A DNA stretch of 64,000 bases. Source: JBEGHD01 sp049334165 (GTDB taxonomy: Bacteria; Bacteroidota; Bacteroidia; Flavobacteriales_D; Sanyastnellaceae). Both the position numbers and the translations under genes were made by a program. Every line of letters begins with the position of its first letter. The stretch's first letter is position 1. Under the pieces are notes generated by a model. The model saw only the letters and a list, made by a program, of their open reading frames with translations. It was not told where the DNA came from and ran no database searches. This document shows positions 32,517-41,904 of the stretch, piece after piece. The stretch lies in NCBI GenBank assembly GCA_049334165.1, contig JBEGHD010000002.1; one strand, given 5' to 3'.

Positions 32517-33791
32517 TCAAAGTGTCTCAACCTCAACCAGTTCAATACGTGTTTCACTTACTTTCTTCACCGTGAGCTTAAGGTCTTCTACTTCAATGAT
32601 GTGTCCTTCGTCAGGAATATCTTCGTGGTGATGAATGATAAATCCGGCCAGAGTGTCGTAGTCCCCTTCCTCATCAATGTTGAGGTCGTAGTGCTCGTTG
32701 AGATAGTCAATTTCGATTCTACCTGAAAAAAGGTAGTGGTCTTCACCAATCTCTTTTTCGATAATGTCTTCTTTGTCGTGCTCATCTTCAATTTCTCCAA
32801 AGATTTCCTCTACAACATCCTCGATAGTGACGATCCCTGAAGTTCCGCCAAATTCGTCTACAACCACGGCCAGGTTGCGATTTTGCTTGATCAGCAGCTC
32901 CAACACCTCATTGGCTTGCATCGGCTCCGGTACGATGCTCACAGGGAGCAGAATGTTTTTGATTTGTTCCGGTCGCTTAAAAAGCTCGTTGCAGTGCACG
33001 TAGCCAATGATGTTGTCGATGTTGCCGCGATAGATCAAAATTTTGGAGAGGCCGTGCTCGATGAATTTCTTGGTGACTACTTCAATCGATTCGTTGAACT
33101 CTACAGCGATCAACTCATTTCTCGGGATGAGGCAATCGCGGGCTTTTACTTTGGAAAAATCGAGGGCATTTTGGAAAATCTGAATTTCGTGATCAATGTC
33201 GTCTTCCGGTTTGAGCTTCTCGCTGATTTCCTTGATGTAGTGGTCGAGGTCGATTTTTCCGAACTCCACGTTTTCGGTATTGGTGTCGGCTTTCAAAAAT
33301 ACTTTTAAAAACAGGTTTGAAAGTCCGGTGATGAACCAGGCGGGCAGCCATAAAATGATGTAGACCAACAAGAGTGGAAGCGCAAAAATATTGAGCCAGC
33401 GATTGGGGTCTGATCGGAAGATGACTTTTGGAAAAAACTCGGCTGTCAATAAGATGACCAGAGTGGAGATTAGTGTCTGAATGAGTAGGGTGAGCGTGGG
33501 GTAATCAGCGTGTTTCGCATCGGTCACTCCAAAGATGGCTGTGAGAATGAGCGATCCGGCAAAAATCCCATAAACCACCAAAGCAATATTGTTGCCCACG
33601 AGCATGGCACCGATAAAGCGCTTCTGATCTTGCTGAAATTTGGAAAGGATTTTAGAGGTAAAAACACCCTGCTTGCTGTCTAGCTCAATTTTCAACTTAT
33701 TGGCCGACACAAAGGCGATTTCCATTCCTGAGAAAAATGCTGAAAAGAGCAGCGAGATTAAAATAAACAGGATCGGTTCTGAGTAATCCAT
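32517..33791 (-). CDS. CNNM/CorC-type membrane protein with CBS pair
   Basis: The product is 424 residues. The N-terminal DUF21/CNNM membrane domain (about 1-180; SAFFSGMEIAFVSANKLKIE is typical) is followed by two CBS domains at about 200-330 (VDEFGGTSGIVTIEDVVEEIFGEIEDEHD) and a C-terminal CorC/HlyC-associated domain (YDTLAGFIIHH). Relatives are linked to magnesium or cobalt efflux; earlier hemolysin labels are unreliable. It is a paralogue of gldE in the same gene train. It lies 60 bp after the 72-residue membrane protein gene. Confidence 0.88.
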   Translation of the reverse strand: MDYSEPILFILISLLFSAFFSGMEIAFVSANKLKIELDSKQGVFTSKILSKFQQDQKRFIGAMLVGNNIALVVYGIFAGSLILTAIFGVTDAKHADYPTLTLLIQTLISTLVILLTAEFFPKVIFRSDPNRWLNIFALPLLLVYIILWLPAWFITGLSNLFLKVFLKADTNTENVEFGKIDLDHYIKEISEKLKPEDDIDHEIQIFQNALDFSKVKARDCLIPRNELIAVEFNESIEVVTKKFIEHGLSKILIYRGNIDNIIGYVHCNELFKRPEQIKNILLPVSIVPEPMQANEVLELLIKQNRNLAVVVDEFGGTSGIVTIEDVVEEIFGEIEDEHDKEDIIEKEIGEDHYLFSGRIEIDYLNEHYDLNIDEEGDYDTLAGFIIHHHEDIPDEGHIIEVEDLKLTVKKVSETRIELVEVETL

Positions 33792-33851
33792 TCAATGTGA
33801 TGTGCTTGAGTAGAGCAAATTTAAGGAGAATTAGGCGATGCGCAACGATTG

Positions 33852-34070
33852 TTACTCTTCTCCGTTTTCGCGCCTTTGACGAGCTTCCATGCGCTTGCGA
33901 ATAAACCTGCGGAAAAAATACATAGCCAGCGCTATGAAAGGAATGAGTAGAAAATCCTGAATAGCAACAAATCCCATTTCCGATCTGAAGTATTCGAAGG
34001 TCAGCCAAACCACTGATCCAGCAAAGAGCAGCAGCCAAACAATCTCCATTATCCTGTGTAAGTTATTCAT
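33852..34070 (-). CDS. Small conserved membrane protein
   Basis: The product is 72 residues with two hydrophobic segments (IMEIVWLLLFAGSVVWLTFEYF and FLLIPFIALAMYFFRRFI) and a positively charged tail (RKRMEARQRRENGEE). The start overlaps the end of lptC by 8 bp, so it is translated with lptC. I do not know a function. The position beside lptC suggests an envelope role. Confidence 0.75.
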   Translation of the reverse strand: MNNLHRIMEIVWLLLFAGSVVWLTFEYFRSEMGFVAIQDFLLIPFIALAMYFFRRFIRKRMEARQRRENGEE

Positions 34071-34662
34071 CTTCTTTTTCTTTTTCGTCTTTTTCGAGCG
34101 ACTCTTCGTCTACGTAAATATCACCGCTCATTCCTATAAGTTCATAATTTTCGAACTTCTCATCTGCTATCAATCCGTCTTCCCCGTAGATCACTCCATC
34201 TTCGTTGGTGATTTTCACAAGCTGATCGGTGTAGATCATGGCGCTGTCCTGGTCCCAGGTGAGCACTTCTGTGTTAAGTTGGTCGCCATCCTTGTTGATC
34301 AGCTCAACATTGTTTCTGGCTACCATCATTCTTTTATTCGGCTCAAAAACCCCGTCAACAGCAGTGAGTTCAGCAGCAAAGTTACCTAGCGAGTCGTAGA
34401 TGAAAACCTGAAAACCTTCACTCACGACTATTCTTCGATCTTCTCCACCGTACCTGTCCAGTCTGGAGGCGATCAGTCTGTTTTTCAACTGCCCATCTTC
34501 GGTATAGTCGTAAGTGGCGTTGAAAGAAGTTTGAAGAGGCTGTTCAGCCAGATCGGCCAGGCTGTTTATCTCCTCAATCTCATTGGTGCATGAAAAAAAA
34601 AGCATTCCTCCGACAATGAAAGCCAGAGGAATGCTCAAGTATTTTAATTCGTTTTTGATCAT
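34063..34662 (-). CDS. lptC: LPS-export periplasmic protein LptC
   Basis: The product is 199 residues. The N-terminus is a membrane anchor or lipoprotein signal (IPLAFIVGGMLFFSC). The body is a single LptC/OstA-like beta-jellyroll with repeated strands (LIASRLDRYGGEDRRIVVSEGFQVFIYDSLGN, then GVFEPNKRMMVARNNVELINKDGDQLNTEVLTWD). The tail is acidic. It takes LPS from the inner-membrane LptBFG transporter and passes it towards LptA. It overlaps the upstream TPR gene by 4 bp and the downstream 72-residue gene by 8 bp. Confidence 0.88.
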   Translation of the reverse strand: MIKNELKYLSIPLAFIVGGMLFFSCTNEIEEINSLADLAEQPLQTSFNATYDYTEDGQLKNRLIASRLDRYGGEDRRIVVSEGFQVFIYDSLGNFAAELTAVDGVFEPNKRMMVARNNVELINKDGDQLNTEVLTWDQDSAMIYTDQLVKITNEDGVIYGEDGLIADEKFENYELIGMSGDIYVDEESLEKDEKEKEDE

Positions 34663-36023
34663 GGGCGAGCCCTGATGGTTGTGGTTTCATTCCATGGGCA
34701 AGTTACATCAAAGCTGCTACCTTCGGTCAGACTGTAAACAAAAATGTCTTGCTTAGAAGGAAACTGGCTTCTGGCGGAGGCCATTTTTTGATTGGCTTTT
34801 TCAGCAACTGAAGGGTCGATTGACTTCGCTCTTTGGTAGTAGTCGTAAGCCAACCAGTAAACTGCTCTTGAACCAAGCTTGCCGTCATCGCAGCGATCGC
34901 TCGCACCTGTAATGGCGTCACCAATCACGAGGTAAGCTTCACCGCTTTTAGCATCGATTTCCAACACCTGATTTGCATACTGCTTTGCAGTAGAAGTTCT
35001 TTTGAGTGCCGAAGCTACCTGAGCCGCCTTGAGGAGGTAGGTTTTCTTTTCAACACACTTTCCAGCGCACAGCTCAACGGCTTGTTCGAGATATTCAAGA
35101 CCTTTTGAGAGCTCGCGCTTTTTCACGTACCCAATTCCAACTCCATAAGCTGAAGGCGCAGTAGGGTTTTCAGCGTGAACAGCTTCTGCAATTTCGAGGT
35201 AAAAGTCACTCTCAGTGCAATCTTTTTGATTCATAAGTCTGAGGACTTTTTCTTTAAGTTCCATGTTGTCAGGCTCTGCAGCAACATTTTTCTCCAAAAC
35301 AGGGACCATATTTTCGCAATCAGAAACGATGGTGAAAACCTGATCGAGGTTACCCATTGCGCTTTCGTAAGCAGCTTTGGCTCTTTCGCTTTCTGCCTCG
35401 TTCATGTTGTTGTTAGCGATTTCCTGAAGCACGATGTACTCCGTCAAAAGCTCCTGGTTGTATTTATCTCTTTCTTCACCTTCAGCGTCTTTGTAAAGGT
35501 TGTAGAGGTTTACGTAGTAGTAAGAGATCACGCTGGCATTGGCGTCATCGCCCAGGCATTCGATGGCATCTCTCAGGAGTTCGTAAGCCTCCTTGTCTGT
35601 GCCAGGAATGTTACGAGCCATGTCAATCGCCTTGTATGCTCTTAGCTCACATCCTTTTTTGGGCTCTTCCGGATCGTTTCCGTACTCCTCAATTCGTTGG
35701 TCATAAACCCAAATCAAAGAATCCTGCAGGGCTTTTTTGCGCTCGTCAGAAATCTCTGTTTCCAAAATATCACGGATGAATTTTGCACCATCAGAAAACA
35801 TGCGCTCACTGGCAGTTGCCGGACAAGTATTTACGGCTTTTTGCCATCCGTTGTAGGCGTCTTTCAAATTGTCCTGGTCCCTAAAACTGCGGTAAACGCT
35901 AAGGGCTTCTTTACATTCAATTTGTTGTTCTTCTGTTTCACCGTATTTGTTGCCGTCTTGTGCCGTGGCTACAAATGTGAAGAGGAGCATAAAACTCAGT
36001 AAACTGATTATCTGGGTTTTCAT
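34659..36023 (-). CDS. Exported TPR-repeat protein
   Basis: The product is 454 residues with a signal peptide (1-21). The mature protein is all-helical with degenerate TPR repeats through residues 35-430 (ECKEALSVYRSFRDQDNLKDAYNGWQKAVNTCP). It contains several cysteine pairs (for example ELCAGKC and DRCDDGK), fitting the periplasm. It overlaps lptC by 4 bp and follows the outer-membrane-protein gene by 53 bp. The context suggests a scaffold in outer-membrane or LPS assembly, but this is inference. Confidence 0.8.
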   Translation of the reverse strand: MKTQIISLLSFMLLFTFVATAQDGNKYGETEEQQIECKEALSVYRSFRDQDNLKDAYNGWQKAVNTCPATASERMFSDGAKFIRDILETEISDERKKALQDSLIWVYDQRIEEYGNDPEEPKKGCELRAYKAIDMARNIPGTDKEAYELLRDAIECLGDDANASVISYYYVNLYNLYKDAEGEERDKYNQELLTEYIVLQEIANNNMNEAESERAKAAYESAMGNLDQVFTIVSDCENMVPVLEKNVAAEPDNMELKEKVLRLMNQKDCTESDFYLEIAEAVHAENPTAPSAYGVGIGYVKKRELSKGLEYLEQAVELCAGKCVEKKTYLLKAAQVASALKRTSTAKQYANQVLEIDAKSGEAYLVIGDAITGASDRCDDGKLGSRAVYWLAYDYYQRAKSIDPSVAEKANQKMASARSQFPSKQDIFVYSLTEGSSFDVTCPWNETTTIRARP

Positions 36024-36076
36024 TTTATATTGATTTTTTAAAGTTGATTCTTTAGTTCGGTTTGAGCTCTATGGGT

Positions 36077-37489
36077 TTACTTGTATCTGCGTTGTCTGAA
36101 CCAGCGGTTTCTAAAATCGGGGTTTAGTGTAAATCCAATAAAGGCTCTAATAAATTCTTCTTCTATTAAATTGTTTTCTGTTGATCCTCTTTTTCCAACT
36201 TCCATGCCTAAATGAAATTTGCTCATGGACCTCGAATTCTTCAAAGGCCAGGATAGACCGGTGGAAACAGCCATCTCAGTTAGTTGTTCGCCATTGATAT
36301 TCAAATAGGTATCGCTAATTCTAAAGCCGAGTCTGTAGCTCCCGAGCTCGTGGAAAGAAAGGTTGAAATCAGTAAAGTTTTCATTAGGCTGATACTGAAA
36401 GCCGACAGAAATTTGACGTGCATCTCTCAGCAAATCGCTGTTGATGCTTGGCAGTTCAGTTTCGAAAGTGGACCAGCTCTGCTGCTGATAATCGACTGCG
36501 AAAAGGAAAGCACGCTTTTTAACAGAATATTTAAATGCCACTCCAGCGCTGATTTTTTCAGGAAACCTCAGAGAACCGTCAGAAAACTCGGTAAAATTGG
36601 CCGTGTCAACTGTGATTGGTCTGCTTCCTATGAATTGAAAAGATTCGTAAAGGTACTCACCGGAGGCGCTAGTCTGACTCTCTATGTCGTAGCTCGCTCC
36701 AACTTGCATCGTAAGGTTTTTCACCCTGCGTTCTCCTTTAAACTTTTTGAAGATGTTGGTAGAGTAGTAGATGCCGAAATTAGCACCAGGTCCGCGAATG
36801 GAAGTCGAACTATTAATCTGGCTATTGAGAAAATCGGTGTCGTTGAACACAACTTGTTGTGTGTTTTGGATCGTTCCGAAATAGTAGTTCAGATTGGCAC
36901 CAAAGTAAACCCGGTGTGGAGTAGAAGTGATGGTGTCCAATGGGTTGTTCAACGAATCTCTTGTGATTTTAGTTTGACTGAACTTAAAGCCCTTGCTAAA
37001 GCCCAGATAAGCCTTGCTAATGCCGCCATCGCCAACAAATGTCCTGGTGAAATCCCCAGTCTCTTGAGTGTTGTCATCGAGCGCCAGGTTGTAGCTTGTG
37101 GAGCTAAAGGGTGAAATTCCGAAAGCCAGTCCCCAGTCGTTTCTCAAGGGAAAACCAAAACTGATGTTGTTTATCGAGCCGGAAGTAGCCGTTTGAGACT
37201 GATCTGCGGAGCTCACTTGCAAAACATTTAACCTACCGGAAAACTGGAATGCCGGCCCAACGAGCATCGAGTAAGTTGCAGGGTTTTGTTGGTTCACCAC
37301 CCAGGGATTAGCAAGAGGAGTAGTTACGCCTCCCATGCTGTAGTTGACAACTTCTCCCTGATCGTGAAGATTGCCGATGCCAAACCTCGAGTATGGTGAG
37401 TAGGTAAGTTGTGCCTGAGCTGTGTAGGCGCAAATGAATAAAATAAGCAGCGCGGCTGCCTTAATTAATGTTGTATAGAAGTATTTCAT
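36077..37489 (-). CDS. Outer-membrane beta-barrel protein
   Basis: The product is 470 residues with a signal peptide (1-27). The mature start (LTYSPYSRFGIGNLHDQGEVVNYSMGGV) and alternating amphipathic strands throughout indicate an outer-membrane barrel of the transporter/FadL-like type common beside coaX in Bacteroidota. It ends with a short basic RNRWFRQRRYK tail rather than a terminal aromatic. The start codon lies 29 bp inside the end of coaX, so translation is coupled. The transported compound is unknown. Confidence 0.82.
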   Translation of the reverse strand: MKYFYTTLIKAAALLILFICAYTAQAQLTYSPYSRFGIGNLHDQGEVVNYSMGGVTTPLANPWVVNQQNPATYSMLVGPAFQFSGRLNVLQVSSADQSQTATSGSINNISFGFPLRNDWGLAFGISPFSSTSYNLALDDNTQETGDFTRTFVGDGGISKAYLGFSKGFKFSQTKITRDSLNNPLDTITSTPHRVYFGANLNYYFGTIQNTQQVVFNDTDFLNSQINSSTSIRGPGANFGIYYSTNIFKKFKGERRVKNLTMQVGASYDIESQTSASGEYLYESFQFIGSRPITVDTANFTEFSDGSLRFPEKISAGVAFKYSVKKRAFLFAVDYQQQSWSTFETELPSINSDLLRDARQISVGFQYQPNENFTDFNLSFHELGSYRLGFRISDTYLNINGEQLTEMAVSTGLSWPLKNSRSMSKFHLGMEVGKRGSTENNLIEEEFIRAFIGFTLNPDFRNRWFRQRRYK

Positions 37490-38174
37490 TTAAGCCTTTG
37501 AGGGTTAAATCAGAGTCTGCAAAAATGTTACTTTTTAACTCCTTTTCAAAATAGGTCATGTCACCGCCTGTAAGGGCTACTTTTAGCTTCGAATGGTCGC
37601 TTAAAAAAGCATTTATAAAACCTTCGATTTCATGTTTTAGGCCAAAAAATGCTCCGCTTTGCAAACTTTCTAAAGTTGACTTTCCGGTCAACCGCGAAGC
37701 CGTTGGTTCACTGACCAACGGCAAACGTGCAGTGAAATTATTCATTGCCCGATAGCGCATTTTCAACCCAGGGCTGATGGCTCCGCCTTGATATTCTCCA
37801 CTGGAGTTCACCAGGTCGTAGGTCACACAAGTTCCAAGATCAATGGCGAGCGAATCGCTATCAGGAAACATTTTGTAAACAGCCACAGCATTCGCTACAC
37901 GGTCGAGTCCGAGGGTTTCAGGGGTTTTGTAATTGAGGGAAATTGGCAGTGGAGTTTGATGGTCGAAAGCAACACTGTGGAGGGCCAGGTTTTTTAGCGT
38001 TTCATCTTCTCCAGAGGCTGAGTAAATAGCCTCTTTGATCTGATATTTTTCAACGACTTTCTTCAGTTCACCGACAAAATCATTTTCAAGGCGACCTTTT
38101 TCGATCAAATCTCGCGATTCAAAAACTGCCCATTTCACAAAAGAATTTCCTCTGTCGATCGCGAGTGTTTTCAT
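37461..38174 (-). CDS. coaX: Type III pantothenate kinase
   Basis: The product is 237 residues of the ASKHA fold. It has the phosphate loop LAIDRGNSFVKWAVF, GLDRVANAVAVYKMFP, LAIDLGTCVTYDLVNSSGEYQGGAISPGL and a VALTGGDMTYF motif. It catalyses the first step of coenzyme A synthesis. The start overlaps the gldD stop by 1 bp (TAATG), and the outer-membrane-protein gene begins within its 3' end. Confidence 0.94.
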   Translation of the reverse strand: MKTLAIDRGNSFVKWAVFESRDLIEKGRLENDFVGELKKVVEKYQIKEAIYSASGEDETLKNLALHSVAFDHQTPLPISLNYKTPETLGLDRVANAVAVYKMFPDSDSLAIDLGTCVTYDLVNSSGEYQGGAISPGLKMRYRAMNNFTARLPLVSEPTASRLTGKSTLESLQSGAFFGLKHEIEGFINAFLSDHSKLKVALTGGDMTYFEKELKSNIFADSDLTLKGLNEILLYNIN

Positions 38175-38746
38175 TAGTTCCAGCTTGTAGTGTTCATCAG
38201 GTGAACCACGTCTTTTCTAATGAATTCGAGAGAAGGTGCCAGCGAATCGGCATTGGGAACGCGGCTGAAGTACAGGGCCCCGCGCAAAAAGTGATCGGTG
38301 CTGTCGGTCATGTAAAACTGAAGCGGAGATGCTACGTTGCCTTTAAGGTCGTAGATGATTCCATGAACATCGGCAGTGTCGTTGTGAACTACCGTCCGTT
38401 TTATTCCCGAAGACTTGATGTTGTGCTGATAGGCAAAGTTGTAGGCATCGTCCATGTAGTCGGCAAGGTTGTTCTCTACCGGCAGGTAAGTGAAGTGCAA
38501 CTTGGCGTTGATACTCGGAATAACCAGATTAAACCAACAGCTGTCGTTGCCAGTGGCTGATCGAGATTTTTCCACGTAGGAATAAGCCGGACGATCAAAA
38601 GAAAAATCGCAGTTGGATTTATACTTTTCGTATGACTTTTCAGGGTGATCGATTCGAAAGTAGCCGCGAGGTTTTGGTACCGGATCGCTCGAGCAGGAGG
38701 CTAATCCCAGGACTATCAGCGCTATTATCAATACTCTAATCTTCAT
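38174..38746 (-). CDS. gldD: Gliding motility lipoprotein GldD
   Basis: The product is 190 residues from the ATG at 38746; eight further codons upstream lie inside gldE and are not needed. The signal ends in LGLASC. The mature start PKPRGYFRIDHPEKSYEKY and the strand pattern CDFSFDRPAYSYVE are typical of GldD, an essential envelope lipoprotein of Bacteroidota gliding motility. It overlaps gldE by 11 bp and coaX by 1 bp. Confidence 0.93.
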   Translation of the reverse strand: MKIRVLIIALIVLGLASCSSDPVPKPRGYFRIDHPEKSYEKYKSNCDFSFDRPAYSYVEKSRSATGNDSCWFNLVIPSINAKLHFTYLPVENNLADYMDDAYNFAYQHNIKSSGIKRTVVHNDTADVHGIIYDLKGNVASPLQFYMTDSTDHFLRGALYFSRVPNADSLAPSLEFIRKDVVHLMNTTSWN

Positions 38747-40130
38747 TGGCTTCTCTGGCCTTTTCTTCATTTATCGTGAGCTTCACTCGCTTGACTTTTC
38801 GCTTGTCAGAGGCATCCACGGTGAACGTAAACTCACGGAAAGTTATTTTTTCTCCCTTCAATGGAATCTTTCCGGCTTGCTCGATAACAAACCCTGCGAG
38901 CGTGTCGGACTCACCTTTGGCAGCTTCGAGAGGCGCGCCATCGATATCCAAAATTCTGTAGATGTCGATAAGCTGAGTTTTGCCCTCGAAGATGTAATTG
39001 TGCTCATCGAGCTTTGAATATTTTAGGTCTTCGCTGTCGAACTCATCGGTGATTTCACCTACAATCTCTTCTATCACATCCTCCAACGTCACCAGTCCCG
39101 AGGTTCCACCATATTCATCCACCACAATTGCCATGTGGATTTTCTTCTCCTGAAACTCTTTCAATTGATCATCAATCTTTTTGTTCTCAGGAATGAAGTA
39201 GGGGCTCCGTAGTACCCCTTGCCAGTTGAATGTTTTTCGGTGCAGGTGTGGCAAAAGATCTTTTACATAAAGCACGCCTGCAATCTCATCGAGGTTTTGT
39301 CTGTAAACCGGGATTCTGGAGAATCCTGCGTCTATGATGATTTCCACCAGTTCCTGAAAGGACGTTTCAAGCGAAACAGCCAACACATCCATCCGCGATG
39401 TCATGATTTGCTTGACATCGATATTTCCGAAATTGACAATCCCCTCAAGTATTTTTTGCTCTTCGTGAGACCTCTGTTCATCATGGGTGAGCTCCAGGGC
39501 ATGGCCTAATTCATCGACCGAAAAGCTTGAATTTCCTTTTCCCAGCTTCTTCTGGACAAACGAGGTGCTTGCAATCATCGGCTTGCTCAACCAGGCAAAT
39601 ATTTTTTCGCAAAAACTCAGCGGCTTTGCCATGAATTTGGCGAGCTGAACATTGTTGCTCGTGGCGTATACTTTTGGAATAACCTCCCCAAAAAGAACGA
39701 TGAAAAATGTAACAAGTCCTACCTGGAAAATCAGATTTATGGCACTTGCGGAAATTTCAAATCCAAGCACAATAGTAGTGGCGTCAGATTCGGCCCTCAA
39801 AAACGGCATGAGGTAAGTAGAAAGCAGAATGATCCCGATGTTTACGAAGTTGTTGACAATTAGGATGGTGGCTAGAAGGAGTTGTGGGCCATATTCTTTG
39901 TCAGGCTCTTCCAGCAACTTTAGGACTGCATCCCCTCGCTCATCTCCATCGGACTTTAGTGACTCTCTGCTAGAAGGGGAGAGAGAGAAAAACGCCACCT
40001 CAGATCCGGACACCAGTGCACTGCAAATGAGCAGGATCAACATGGATATGGCCGGTAGTAGAAAATCCGCAGTGAGATACGGAGATTGAAGTAAAATGGA
40101 TAAGACCGGGTCGCTACTGGAAGGGTCCAA
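38736..40130 (-). CDS. gldE: Gliding motility-associated CBS membrane protein GldE
   Basis: The product is 464 residues. The N-terminal CNNM-type membrane domain (LILLICSALVSGSEVAFFSL) has about four helices to residue 215. Two CBS domains at about 235-360 (VDEYGGTSGLVTLEDVIEEIVGEI) and a CorC-type C-terminal domain (GESDTLAGFVIEQAG) follow. In flavobacteria gldE always sits beside gldD and helps gliding, apparently by supporting GldD. It is preceded by ssb by 49 bp in the same direction. Confidence 0.92.
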   Translation of the reverse strand: MDPSSSDPVLSILLQSPYLTADFLLPAISMLILLICSALVSGSEVAFFSLSPSSRESLKSDGDERGDAVLKLLEEPDKEYGPQLLLATILIVNNFVNIGIILLSTYLMPFLRAESDATTIVLGFEISASAINLIFQVGLVTFFIVLFGEVIPKVYATSNNVQLAKFMAKPLSFCEKIFAWLSKPMIASTSFVQKKLGKGNSSFSVDELGHALELTHDEQRSHEEQKILEGIVNFGNIDVKQIMTSRMDVLAVSLETSFQELVEIIIDAGFSRIPVYRQNLDEIAGVLYVKDLLPHLHRKTFNWQGVLRSPYFIPENKKIDDQLKEFQEKKIHMAIVVDEYGGTSGLVTLEDVIEEIVGEITDEFDSEDLKYSKLDEHNYIFEGKTQLIDIYRILDIDGAPLEAAKGESDTLAGFVIEQAGKIPLKGEKITFREFTFTVDASDKRKVKRVKLTINEEKAREANED

Positions 40131-40179
40131 ATGCTTTCAGGTTGGTTCTACAATTTTTTAGCGGAGCTCTGGCTCCAAT

Positions 40180-40626
40180 CTAAAACGGAAGATCGTCTTC
40201 CTCGCTGCTTTCGTTGAGTGGTGTTGACTCTGGTTTTGGCGGAGTTTTGGCCGATTCTTGCTGGTTGGATCCACCGGCACCCTGGCTTTCTCCTTTTGGA
40301 GTGAGCATGGTCATGTTGTCGCCTACAATGTCCACAGCATATCGCTTCTCGCCTTTTTCGTCTTCCCAGGTGCGGCTTCTGATTTTTCCTTCGATAAAAA
40401 CCTTGTCTCCTTTGTGGAGGTATTTTTCAGCTACCTCTGCCAGACCTCTCCAAAGAGTGATGTTGTGCCACTCAGTAATTTCTCTTCGCTCGTTGGTTTT
40501 ACGATCGTTGTATGTTTCTGTAGTGGCAATCGGGAAACTACAAACAGTAGCGCCAGATTCTAGCTTTCTCACTTCTGGGTCTTTCCCGAGGTTTCCGATT
40601 AAGATGACTTTGTTTACTCCAGACAT
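40180..40626 (-). CDS. ssb: Single-stranded DNA-binding protein
   Basis: The product is 148 residues from ATG 40626 (MSGVNKVILIGNLGKDPEVR). The OB fold spans 1-110. A Gly/Gln/Ser-rich linker leads to the conserved acidic tip EEDDLPF that recruits repair proteins. It coats single-stranded DNA in replication and repair. It is first of the long minus-strand train and 81 bp downstream of mutY. Confidence 0.96.
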   Translation of the reverse strand: MSGVNKVILIGNLGKDPEVRKLESGATVCSFPIATTETYNDRKTNERREITEWHNITLWRGLAEVAEKYLHKGDKVFIEGKIRSRTWEDEKGEKRYAVDIVGDNMTMLTPKGESQGAGGSNQQESAKTPPKPESTPLNESSEEDDLPF

Positions 40627-40651
40627 AGGGCTCAATAGTTTTTAGAATTTG

Positions 40652-40659
40652 CAAATATA
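40652..40659 (-). promoter_or_regulatory. -7 promoter box of ssb
   Basis: On the minus strand TATATTTG matches TAnnTTTG, 25 bp before the ssb ATG. It would give the ssb-to-ppiD train its own promoter. Confidence 0.5.
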
Positions 40660-40715
40660 AGGTCTTTATCTGGCTGAAATTACTTAAAAAACTCCCGCAA
40701 TCAAAACAATGTAAA

Positions 40716-41771
40716 TCAGAACAATTCGGGGTGATCGTTCACAAAGTTTTCGATGAGTCGGGGGATGGCAAATTCATCCAGTTTGCTCTTGTGAACGCGA
40801 ATGAGTTTCTCGCTGGCGTCCTCTTGGGGCTGTGAATTCACAACGTAAAATCTAGCATGTATTTTTCGGTGGCTCAGCACGTGGGTGTACTCCCGTTCCA
40901 CCGGAATAGGATTTGAAGAGTCCTTTACCCGTCCATATTTTTCATTGGATTCCTTCACCAGCCATTGCTGTTCTTTTTCTACTTCAGATTCAATGAGTGG
41001 AAAGTCGTGCAGGTTCTTCCAAATTCCATTTCCACTTCTCTTTCTCAGCCAAATATGATCGTCCTCCGAAAAGACGAGGTAGTTGAAAAAAACGTGCTTC
41101 ACTTTCTGTTTTTTGCTCTTTTGGGGTAGGGCTGCCACTTGATTTGTGCGATGAGCGATACAAACTTTGTTAAATGGACAGCTATCGCAATCCGGGTTTT
41201 TAGGAGTGCAGTGGGTTGCGCCAAACTCCATCATGGCCTGATTGTGCTCACCGGGGTCGTCATTATCAATCACCTCATCAGCCTTTTGTTGAAATAGCTT
41301 TTTCCCGGCAGTGCTGTCTATTGGAGTGAACTCCCCATAGATACGTGCGAGTACCCGGTAGACATTCCCATCCACAACCGCTTTGGCTTCACCAAAACAG
41401 AATGAAGCAATGGCCGCTGCTGTGTAAGGTCCAACGCCTTTTAGTTTTAACAAGTCTTTGTAACTGTTCGGAAACTGACTGTTATAATTGTTGACAACCA
41501 TCTTTGACGTAGCATGCAAATTGCGGGCTCTTGAATAATAGCCCAGGCCCTGCCACAGCTTCAAGACCTGATCCTCTGTCGATTGTGCGAGATCGTTCAC
41601 TGTGGGAAAATGATCCACGAATTTTTCGTAGTAGCTCATTCCCTGGTCTACCCTCGTTTGCTGAAGGATAATTTCGGAGAGCCAAACTTTGTAAGGGTCG
41701 GACGTATTACGCCAGGGTAAATCGCGTTTATGTCTTCTGTACCATTGAATTAGAGCTCGGGAAAAGTCCAT
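40716..41771 (-). CDS. mutY: A/G-specific adenine glycosylase
   Basis: The product is 351 residues. It removes adenine mispaired with 8-oxoguanine. The helix-hairpin-helix core has LSEIILQQTRVDQGMSYYEKF, LKGVGPYTAAAIASFCFGE and VDGNVYRVLARIYG. The iron-sulfur loop CTPKNPDCDSCPFNKVC is present, and the C-terminal Nudix-like domain (about 230-350) recognises 8-oxoG. It diverges from HU over a 133-bp region with two -7 boxes. Confidence 0.96.
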   Translation of the reverse strand: MDFSRALIQWYRRHKRDLPWRNTSDPYKVWLSEIILQQTRVDQGMSYYEKFVDHFPTVNDLAQSTEDQVLKLWQGLGYYSRARNLHATSKMVVNNYNSQFPNSYKDLLKLKGVGPYTAAAIASFCFGEAKAVVDGNVYRVLARIYGEFTPIDSTAGKKLFQQKADEVIDNDDPGEHNQAMMEFGATHCTPKNPDCDSCPFNKVCIAHRTNQVAALPQKSKKQKVKHVFFNYLVFSEDDHIWLRKRSGNGIWKNLHDFPLIESEVEKEQQWLVKESNEKYGRVKDSSNPIPVEREYTHVLSHRKIHARFYVVNSQPQEDASEKLIRVHKSKLDEFAIPRLIENFVNDHPELF

Positions 41772-41818
41772 GTGATTTGTAATGAGTTAGGGCTGAAATG
41801 GTTGAACAAGTAATTTTG

Positions 41819-41826
41819 CAAAGGTA
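41819..41826 (-). promoter_or_regulatory. -7 promoter box of mutY
   Basis: Minus-strand TACCTTTG fits TAnnTTTG, 47 bp before the mutY ATG. It is back to back with the HU box at 41853-41860. Confidence 0.5.
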
Positions 41827-41852
41827 GAATTTAGTATTTGGAGAAATCCGTA

Positions 41853-41860
41853 TATCTTTG
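41853..41860 (+). promoter_or_regulatory. -7 promoter box of the HU gene
   Basis: TATCTTTG fits TAnnTTTG, 44 bp before the HU ATG. Confidence 0.55.
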
Positions 41861-41904
41861 CAGCCCTTTTGAAAAGGAAAATAACCTAATAAACAAATAG
41901 AATC

